From: Calothrix membranacea FACHB-236
Lineage (GTDB): Bacteria > Cyanobacteriota > Cyanobacteriia > Cyanobacteriales > Nostocaceae
DNA: 48,577 nt
Assembly (NCBI RefSeq): GCF_014696315.1
Contig: NZ_JACJPX010000062.1
Span: 1 to 48,577 of the forward strand
Direction: 5' to 3'
The notes beneath the pieces were generated by a model. It was not told the DNA's origin. It searched no databases and worked only from the letters and a program-made list of their open reading frames with translations. This document shows positions 43,063 through 48,577 of this stretch, in pieces. The position numbers and the translations under genes are program-made. Position 1 is the first letter of the stretch. Each line of letters opens with the position of its first letter.

Positions 43063-43203
43063 AGATGAGGCAGAAAAACAATTCAAAATTCAAAATTATG
43101 CCCTATTCCCTTGCACAAACACCCAACCCCAATTACCCATTACCAAACCCCAAACCCTCAAATGCGATAAGCTAAAATACACCAACTAGATGAGCTAGTA
43201 GAT

Positions 43204-43692
43204 ATGTTTTGGCGGCAAGGGTTGGCATTTATTTTGGGGATAATGGTATTATTCATTGCTCCCCCTGCACTGGCAGACTGGACTCATCCGCTGTCATTTA
43301 GCAATGCACAGTTAACAAGACATGATTTTTCTGGAGAGAGTTTGCAAGCAGCAGAGTTTTCTAATGCCAATTTAGAATTGACTAACTTTACGGGTGCTGA
43401 TTTACGCGGAGCAGTTTTGAGTGCTTCGGTGATGACAAAAGCAAACCTGCACGGGGCTGATTTAACAAATGCAATGGTTGATCAGGTAAACTTAACTGGA
43501 TCTGATTTAAGCGATACAGTTCTCAAAGAAGCCCTATTATTACGTGCAATTTTTACTGATGTGAACATTAGTAATGCAGATTTCACGGATGCAGTTTTGG
43601 ATAAGGCCCAAATTAAAGAACTTTGCGCCAAAGCCAGTGGTATTAATTCTAAAACAGGTGTGCAAACCCGAGATTCTCTAGGATGTCAATGA
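43204..43692 (+). CDS. Thylakoid-lumen-type pentapeptide repeat protein
   Basis: A 162-residue protein. A signal peptide (~1-25, ending PPALADW) exports it to the lumen or periplasm. Residues ~35-130 are about 18-20 A(D/N)LxX-type pentapeptides (e.g. ANLELTNFTGADLRG, ANLHGADLTNAMVDQVNLTG) that form a right-handed beta helix. The C-terminal cap has two cysteines (KELCAKASG and DSLGCQ) likely joined by a disulfide. The layout matches the lumenal pentapeptide proteins of cyanobacteria and plastids, whose function is unknown. Its stop overlaps the purK start (ATGA at 43689-43692). Confidence 0.88.
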   Translation: MFWRQGLAFILGIMVLFIAPPALADWTHPLSFSNAQLTRHDFSGESLQAAEFSNANLELTNFTGADLRGAVLSASVMTKANLHGADLTNAMVDQVNLTGSDLSDTVLKEALLLRAIFTDVNISNADFTDAVLDKAQIKELCAKASGINSKTGVQTRDSLGCQ

Positions 43693-44849
43693 AGCGTGTT
43701 GGTATAATCGGTGGCGGGCAACTCGCCTGGATGATGGGAGATGCAGCAAAAAAGTTAGGTGTAGATTTGCTAGTGCAGACTCCAAGTAAAAATGATCCAG
43801 CTGTCAGTATTGCTCAGGAAGCAGTTTTTGCCCCAGTTGATGACGCTAATAGCACAGAGGTGTTAGCGCAAAAGTGCGATGTCATCACCTTTGAAAACGA
43901 GTTTGTTAACCTGGATGCTTTATCTACCCTAGAAACCCAAGGTGTTTGTTTTCGTCCCCGATTGGCGGCTTTAGCTCCGCTTTTGGATAAATATCACCAG
44001 CGCTGCTATTTACAAGAATTAGGCTTACCTGTTCCCAATTTTTTCGCTGTTGAAGAAAATTTAAATACTGTCCAGCTACAAAACATCCAATCTAAAATCG
44101 AACATTTGGGATTTCCTGTAGTTCTTAAATCTCGTCGTCATGGGTATGACGGTCAGGGCACTTTTATAATTAACGATTGGGCTAGTTTGCAGCAAAAGCT
44201 AACTATCAATCCATCACTATTTTTAATAGAAGAATTTGTACCCTTTGAGCGAGAGTTAGCAATCATCGCAGCTCGTTCTGTAGATGGCGAGGTAGTAACA
44301 TACCCAGTTGTAGAAACCCAACAAGAACAGCAGGTTTGTCGCCGAGTGATTGCGCCAGCAGCGATTACGCCCAATCAAGCCGCAGAAATAAAAGCGATCG
44401 CACAAACTCTATTAAATAGCTTACAAGTAGTGGGAGTTTTTGGGATTGAGCTATTTCTCACCGCCGGAGGTAAAGTCTTAGTCAACGAAATTGCTCCTCG
44501 TACCCATAATTCTGGGCACTTTTCTCTAGATGCTTGTGAAACCTCCCAATTTGAACAACTCCTGAGAGCAGTTTGTGGTTTGACTTTGGGTAATCCCGCT
44601 ATCAAAACCCCCAGTGCTTTGATGGTAAACCTGCTAGGTTACGAAACTTCTCAAAGCGACTACCAAAGCAAACGCCAGAAAATCGCAGAAATTCCCCAAT
44701 CATACATTCATTGGTATGGTAAGACAGAATCCCGTCCTGGGCGTAAGCTAGGACACGTCACCGTTTTGCTAGATAGTCAAAACCGCGATGATGCGATCGC
44801 GATCGCCCACACCATAGAGTCTATCTGGTATCCCAGTGAATTTTTCTAG
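43689..44849 (+). CDS. purK: N5-carboxyaminoimidazole ribonucleotide synthase
   Basis: About 386 residues, normal for PurK. It is an ATP-grasp enzyme that makes N5-CAIR from AIR, bicarbonate and ATP, and it feeds PurE (encoded at 12510). The N-terminus VGIIGGGQLAWMMGDAAKKL is diagnostic. The ATP-grasp region has PVVLKSRRHGYDGQGTFII (~140-158) and EEFVPFERELAIIAARS. The C-terminal NEIAPRTHNSGHFSLDAC carries metal ligands. I prefer the ATG at 43689, which overlaps the previous stop in ATGA; the ATG six bases earlier is equally in frame. Coupling to a lumenal pentapeptide gene is unusual. The 6S RNA gene follows ~50 bp later. Confidence 0.95.
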   Translation: MKRVGIIGGGQLAWMMGDAAKKLGVDLLVQTPSKNDPAVSIAQEAVFAPVDDANSTEVLAQKCDVITFENEFVNLDALSTLETQGVCFRPRLAALAPLLDKYHQRCYLQELGLPVPNFFAVEENLNTVQLQNIQSKIEHLGFPVVLKSRRHGYDGQGTFIINDWASLQQKLTINPSLFLIEEFVPFERELAIIAARSVDGEVVTYPVVETQQEQQVCRRVIAPAAITPNQAAEIKAIAQTLLNSLQVVGVFGIELFLTAGGKVLVNEIAPRTHNSGHFSLDACETSQFEQLLRAVCGLTLGNPAIKTPSALMVNLLGYETSQSDYQSKRQKIAEIPQSYIHWYGKTESRPGRKLGHVTVLLDSQNRDDAIAIAHTIESIWYPSEFF

Positions 44850-44888
44850 AAAATTTCTTTATTGAACACACAACAACTTTTTGAAAGC

Positions 44889-44894
44889 TATAAT
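44889..44894 (+). promoter_or_regulatory. -10 element of the 6S RNA promoter
   Basis: A perfect TATAAT lies 6 bp before the inferred 6S RNA start at ~44901. A good -35 at 17-bp spacing is not clear; TTGAAC at 44862 is 21 bp away. Confidence 0.6.
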
Positions 44895-44900
44895 GAGTTA

Positions 44901-45085
44901 GTTGCACTACGACGTTGGTGACTGCCATCAAGTTTTTTGATCTATGTCTTTAAAGAAAAGGGAATCAAAGAGTTCTCGTGGCAGTAGACCGGGCAAGTAC
45001 CCGGAAACTTTAAACGAGCGATTTAGATGCCCACCTGGTTTAACCAGGTCATAAACTTAGGTAAAACGGCGTCGCGGTGAACTCA
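44901..45085 (+). ncRNA. ssaA: 6S RNA, regulator of RNA polymerase
   Basis: About 185 nt just after purK, the place where cyanobacterial 6S RNA genes (ssaA) are known to lie. 6S RNA binds the housekeeping RNA polymerase holoenzyme as a promoter mimic. The 5' end GTTGCACTACGACGTTGG pairs with the 3' segment AACGGCGTCGCGGTGAAC to form the closing stem. The middle holds smaller stems (ACCGGGCAAGTACCCGG and ACCTGGTTTAACCAGGT) around a purine-rich bulge. TATAAT precedes it and a terminator hairpin follows at 45094-45123. Boundaries are estimated to within about 5 nt at the 5' end and 10 nt at the 3' end. Confidence 0.8.
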
Positions 45086-45093
45086 AAATTTTT

Positions 45094-45131
45094 AGCTCCC
45101 AAGTTGGTCAAACTTTGGGAGCTTTAATTAT
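45094..45131 (+). terminator. Terminator downstream of 6S RNA
   Basis: AGCTCCCAA (45094-45102) pairs with TTGGGAGCT (45115-45123), followed by TTAATTAT. It lies ~10 nt after the end of the 6S closing stem, so the primary transcript may extend to here before trimming. Confidence 0.75.
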
Positions 45132-45139
45132 ATTTGTCA

Positions 45140-45275
45140 TTTGGTAATGGGTAATTGGTAATTGGTGTTTGTTATTTTTCCACCCTGCTTTTACCAATGC
45201 CCCCTTCGGGTTCGCAGTCGCCTGCTGAGGGAAACCCTCCCGCAGCGCTGTCTCACCATGCCCAATGCCCAAATT
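45140..45275. repeat. STRR units and a palindromic G+C-rich repeat
   Basis: TAATTGG/GGTAATGGG heptamers at 45143-45167 are followed by a G+C-rich block (CCCCCTTCGGGTTCGCAGTC, then TGAGGGAAACCCTCCCGCAG) flanked by CCAATGCCC on both sides. The GAGGGAAACCCTC core is a hairpin. The remaining ~100 bp before 45380 are A+T-rich and should hold the M16 gene promoter. Confidence 0.55.
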
Positions 45276-45379
45276 TTATTTCAATTTAAACCAATTTTGT
45301 ATAAATTGATTCGGAATTAAGTATGCTTGAGAGTTAATATGGCCTGATTGCGTTAAATTGTGGTTAAAGCTACAAAAAA

Positions 45380-46648
45380 TTGTCACAACAACAATTGATC
45401 AATACCGTGTTCCCAGCCTCGGTTTTCCATCTAGACAATGGTTTAACGTTTATTCATCAAGAAATTCCGACTACCCCTGTAGTTGTAGCAGATGTGTGGG
45501 TGCGTGCTGGAGCAACCTTAGAACCAGAACCTTGGTTTGGGATGGCTCACTTTTTAGAGCACATGATTTTTAAAGGTACAGCGACTCTACCGCCTGGGGT
45601 ATTTGATTATAACATCGAAAATAAAGGTGGAGTGAGTAATGCGGCTACAAGTTATGACTATGCTCATTATTCCTTGACAACAGCCGCCCCTTACTTGCAA
45701 GAAACTCTGCCCCATTTGAGTGAATTGTTGCTGAATGCGGCAATTCCAGATAATGAATTTATCCGCGAACGGGATGTTGTGTTAGAAGAGATTCGCTCTT
45801 ATCATGATGACCCAGATTGGTTAGGATTTCAGACGCTACTTCAGAGTGTTTACCACCATCACCCTTACGGACGTTCGGTGCTTGGTACAGAAAAACAACT
45901 GATGCTGCAATCACCAGAAGCAATGCGTTGTTTTCACCGCGCCCACTACCAACCAGAAAATATGACGGTGGTAATTGTGGGGGGAATTAATCAACATTCA
46001 GCATTAGATTTAGTTAATTACTCTTTTGGTAATTTTGCTGAACGCTCTGATTGTCCTATCGTAGAAAAAGGCCGAGAACCAATCATTGAAGGTATTCACC
46101 GTAGAGAATTGCGTTTACCCAGGCTAGAACAGGCGCGGTTGATGATGGCGTGGCTAGCTCCAGGAGTTGAACAACTCCGCACGGCCTATGGTTTAGATTT
46201 GCTATCAGTGTTACTCGCAGAAGGAAGAACTTCAAGATTAGTCCGTGATTTGCGAGAAGAACTACAATTAGTACAAGGGATCTGTAGTAATTTTTCCCTG
46301 CAACGGGAATCCAGTTTATTTACAATTACTGCTTGGTTAGAACCAGAACATTTGGAGAAAGTTGAGTTTTTGATTCGCGCTCACTTGGAAGATTTGCAAA
46401 ATCAGCCCATCAGCCAGCATGAGTTAGACCGCACACGCAGGCTGCTGTGTAATGAGTATGCATTTTCCACAGAAACGCCTAATCAACTTACTGGACTTTA
46501 CGGATACTACAATACGATCGCCCAAGCTGAATTAGCAGTTACATATCCTCAACAAGTTTTGTCTTTTGATGCCCAAGAACTGCAACAATTAGCTAAACAA
46601 TATATTTCACCGCACAATTACGCTGTTACAATCCTTAAACCCTGTTAG
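45380..46648 (+). CDS. M16 zinc peptidase, catalytic subunit
   Basis: A 422-residue member of the M16B (processing-peptidase-like) family. The inverted zinc motif HxxEH is intact as HFLEH at 57-61, and a downstream Glu in ERDVVLEEIRSYHDD (~131-145) supplies the third ligand. The start is uncertain: TTG at 45380 is the first possible codon, and no Shine-Dalgarno is evident. The next gene encodes a partner without the zinc site. Together they fit the known heterodimer of one active and one inactive M16 subunit, which cleaves short peptides within a closed chamber. The C-terminal domain (from ~220, RRELRLPRLEQARLMMAWLA) is the second half of the clam shell. Substrates are unknown. Confidence 0.9.
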   Translation: MSQQQLINTVFPASVFHLDNGLTFIHQEIPTTPVVVADVWVRAGATLEPEPWFGMAHFLEHMIFKGTATLPPGVFDYNIENKGGVSNAATSYDYAHYSLTTAAPYLQETLPHLSELLLNAAIPDNEFIRERDVVLEEIRSYHDDPDWLGFQTLLQSVYHHHPYGRSVLGTEKQLMLQSPEAMRCFHRAHYQPENMTVVIVGGINQHSALDLVNYSFGNFAERSDCPIVEKGREPIIEGIHRRELRLPRLEQARLMMAWLAPGVEQLRTAYGLDLLSVLLAEGRTSRLVRDLREELQLVQGICSNFSLQRESSLFTITAWLEPEHLEKVEFLIRAHLEDLQNQPISQHELDRTRRLLCNEYAFSTETPNQLTGLYGYYNTIAQAELAVTYPQQVLSFDAQELQQLAKQYISPHNYAVTILKPC

Positions 46649-46897
46649 TCATTAGTCATTAGCTAAGGACTGTTGACTGTTGACGATGGCAATTTTGGAT
46701 TTTAGATTCTAGATTTTAGATTAAAAATTATTTCCGTTCATACCCCACCCTAAATTTTGTACGAATGTGCGAAGGGGGCAAATCAAATCCAAAATCCGAT
46801 ATTTAAAATCCTAGAGCCACATTACCTTGTGGTTGGGGTTAATCCAAAATCAAAAATCAAAAATCCAAAATCGATTGACTGCTTCCTTTCCTGACTA
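46649..46897. repeat. AAATCCAAAATC-type repeats between the M16 genes
   Basis: About 250 bp of gene-free DNA filled with heptamer-like units: TTTTAGATTCTAGATTTTAG and, after a spacer, AATCCAAAATCAAAAATCAA. The two blocks are roughly complementary. The array separates two genes whose products probably work together. Confidence 0.65.
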
Positions 46898-48181
46898 ATG
46901 ACTCAAACTGTGAACCCATCCTTATCTCATTCCCCTATCCACCGTACTGTATTAAGCAATGGCATTGTCGTATTAGTAGCAGAAAATCCCGCTGCAGATA
47001 TTATTGCAGCGCGGATTTTTGTCCGTGCTGGAAGTTGTGCTGAAGACCGCGAGCAAGCAGGTCTGGCCCATTTACTCTCAGCAGTGATGACTAAAGGATG
47101 CGATGGACTTTCTAGCTTGCAGATTGCGGAAAAAGTCGAATCAGTTGGTGCGAGTTTAAGTACAGATACCGCCACTGATTATTTTTTGTTGTCTCTGAAG
47201 ACTGTGACATCAGATTTTAGGGAAATATTAGCATTGGCAGGACTGATTTTGCGATCGCCTACCTTTCCCGAAACGCAAGTGGAACTCGAACGGCGTTTAG
47301 CACTACAAGATATCCGTTCTCAAAAAGAGCAGCCGTTTACCATTGCCTTTGATCAACTACGTCAAACAATGTACCAAAATCATCCCTATGCCATGTCGGT
47401 ATTAGGCGATGAAACAACAATGAGCCGCCTAACTCGCGATGATTTAGTTAATTACCACAAGACTTATTTTCGTCCAGATCGGGTAGTAATTAGTATTGCT
47501 GGTAGAATCACACTAGAGGATGCTGTCAACCTGGTAGAAGAAGTTTTTAGCGATTGGCAACCTCCAGCAGAAAATCAGCCAGTATTAGATTTACCCGAAA
47601 TTCGGGTACAGCCCCAGCATCAACTTCACCCCCTCCAAACGCAGCAATCAATTGTCATGCTGGGTTACTTAGGGCCAGCAGTTAGTTCTGCTGACTACGC
47701 CGCCTTAAAGTTACTGTCTACCTATTTGGGAAATGGGCTTTCTAGCCGCTTGTTTGTCGAATTGCGCGAAAAGCAAGGTTTAGCTTACGAAGTCTCAGCA
47801 TTTTATCCCACTAGGCTATTTCCTGCTTCCTTTGTGGTTTACATGGGTACAGCGCCAGAAAATACCACCATTGCCCTGCAAGGTCTACGGAAGGAAGTAG
47901 ATTTACTTTGTACTACGGAAGTATCTGCTAACGCCCTCCAAGCTGCTAAGAACAAAATATTGGGACAGTACGCCCTTGGTAAACAAACCAATGGGCAAAT
48001 TGCTCAGATATATGGCTGGTATGAAATTTTAGGTTTAGGAATTGAATTCGACCGTGAATTTCAGGAGTTAATTACATCTGTGAATGTCGCAGATAGCATA
48101 GCCGCAGCTTGTCGATATTTACAGGAACCTTACTTGTCTTTAGTTGGGCCAGAGGAAGCAATTTATAGTGCCTTTCGCTAG
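46898..48181 (+). CDS. M16 peptidase family protein, non-catalytic subunit
   Basis: A 427-residue paralogue of the preceding protein. Where the zinc motif should be it reads AGLAHLLSAVMTKGC, so HxxEH has become HLLSA and zinc cannot be held. It keeps the glycine-rich region and the substrate-positioning Arg and Tyr in LSSRLFVELREKQGLAYEVS (~285-304). This split of roles is known for active/inactive M16B pairs. The gene starts 249 bp after the catalytic partner on the same strand. A perfect 12-bp terminator stem follows at 48192-48218. Confidence 0.9.
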   Translation: MTQTVNPSLSHSPIHRTVLSNGIVVLVAENPAADIIAARIFVRAGSCAEDREQAGLAHLLSAVMTKGCDGLSSLQIAEKVESVGASLSTDTATDYFLLSLKTVTSDFREILALAGLILRSPTFPETQVELERRLALQDIRSQKEQPFTIAFDQLRQTMYQNHPYAMSVLGDETTMSRLTRDDLVNYHKTYFRPDRVVISIAGRITLEDAVNLVEEVFSDWQPPAENQPVLDLPEIRVQPQHQLHPLQTQQSIVMLGYLGPAVSSADYAALKLLSTYLGNGLSSRLFVELREKQGLAYEVSAFYPTRLFPASFVVYMGTAPENTTIALQGLRKEVDLLCTTEVSANALQAAKNKILGQYALGKQTNGQIAQIYGWYEILGLGIEFDREFQELITSVNVADSIAAACRYLQEPYLSLVGPEEAIYSAFR

Positions 48182-48191
48182 GCAAAAAGCA

Positions 48192-48222
48192 AAAATACGC
48201 TACTAGGTAGCGTATTTTCAAA
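48192..48222 (+). terminator. Terminator after the M16 pair
   Basis: AAAATACGCTAC (48192-48203) pairs exactly with GTAGCGTATTTT (48207-48218) around a TAG loop. The A/T ends of the stem give it a run of T at the 3' side. It lies 11 bp after the stop. Confidence 0.85.
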
Positions 48223-48377
48223 TGGTTTTCACTACAAAGATAAAATTATTCTCATGAGACTTCTGCATACAGCTCCTTGTCGCTAATTTGATGTAGCAAG
48301 TATCTGTACCTGAGGCAAAACCCGTATTGTTATTTTAAATTCGTATTATTCCCGTCGGCTTACTGACAAAGCATTCT

Positions 48378-48412
48378 TATACCATTTTGAAAAAAGAATG
48401 CGACAGATGCGT
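48378..48412. repeat. Dispersed ~35-bp repeat, copy 3 (inverted)
   Basis: TATACCATTTTGAAAAAAGA followed by ATGCGACAGATG is the reverse complement of the block at 132-170. It again lies outside the mobile-element end, followed by GTAGGGGCACGGCA, the same flank as at the left edge. Confidence 0.6.
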
Positions 48413-48462
48413 AGGGGCACGGCATCCACAATCTTTTGGCATATCAAATATCTTACTGGTGC

Positions 48463-48577
48463 CCATTGGTGTCAACTTAAGCTAAAAGGAAGCATAAGAT
48501 GTAATCTTAGAATATCAATTCTGATGTTCTAAGTGATACATCATGAGTAGAAAAGCAAGAGCGCGAACAGGAAACCC
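48463..48577. repeat. Right copy of the inverted repeat shared with the left end
   Basis: The last ~115 bases are the reverse complement of bases 1-115. The inner end reads CATTGGTGTCAACTTAAGC, of which TTGGTGTCAACTTAA recurs at 36287-36301 inside the window. The outer end runs into the ORF start at 48543. Confidence 0.9.
48543..48577 (+). CDS. Start of an outward-reading ORF, possibly a transposase (partial)
   Basis: From the ATG at 48543 the frame gives MSRKARARTGN before the window ends, identical to the left-end ORF. Two identical outward-facing starts inside an inverted repeat suggest two copies of one insertion sequence. The family cannot be named from eleven residues. Confidence 0.3.
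   Translation, partial: MSRKARARTGN

Noticed and set aside
1-48577. tRNA genes, rRNA genes and CRISPR arrays
   Set aside because: No TPsiC-arm-like GGTTCGA...C with a matching cloverleaf was noticed, and the tandem repeats present have 7-bp or 21-bp periods without spacers.

Overview
The window looks like chromosomal DNA of a filamentous, probably heterocyst-forming cyanobacterium (order Nostocales). Support: many HIP1 octamers (GCGATCGC), tandem heptamer repeats (STRRs) between genes, chlM, ldpA, a Ycf45-like R3H ATPase, a 6S RNA next to purK, paired ammonium transporters and a HetZ-like gene. Nothing here allows a species name.

Layout. 1-5.1 kb: dispersed repeats, a translationally coupled pair of AAA ATPase genes (one with an HTH-like N-terminus, one membrane-anchored) and an orphan membrane-anchored protein. 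5.6-8 kb: small conserved proteins and chlM (chlorophyll synthesis). 8.5-13 kb: a cation/proton antiporter with a tail resembling universal stress proteins, a 76-residue orphan, nagA, and purE divergent from it. 13.8-17.7 kb: amt-ynfA-amt (ammonium uptake). 18-23.2 kb: an SGNH hydrolase, a Crp/Fnr regulator, a GspE/PilB-like protein lacking the ATPase core, and a HetZ-like regulator. 24.8-29.2 kb: a response regulator-histidine kinase, ldpA (clock input, redox) and the R3H ATPase. 29.7-36.2 kb: small membrane proteins, an isonitrile hydratase-like DJ-1 protein, a GAF-LuxR regulator plus a decayed fragment of a paralogue, a DUF3386 protein and a membrane-tethered GTPase. 36.2-39.5 kb: a MITE-like element, a 21-bp tandem array, phoD and an orphan. 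40.1-43.1 kb: a peroxide-defence module of glutathione reductase, type II peroxiredoxin and a divergent PerR-type regulator. 43.2-48.2 kb: a lumenal pentapeptide protein overlapping purK, 6S RNA, and an active/inactive pair of M16 peptidases.

Both ends of the window carry the same sequence of about 115 bp in inverted orientation. Each copy runs outward into the start of an identical reading frame. The contig therefore appears to end inside two copies of one insertion-sequence-like element, and a MITE-like element at 36.3-36.5 kb shares that element's end. The least explained coding content is the AAA ATPase pair at 0.4-4.0 kb. The best hidden finding is the LuxR-family gene fragment at 31.6-31.7 kb. 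Most of the remaining genes belong to known families.
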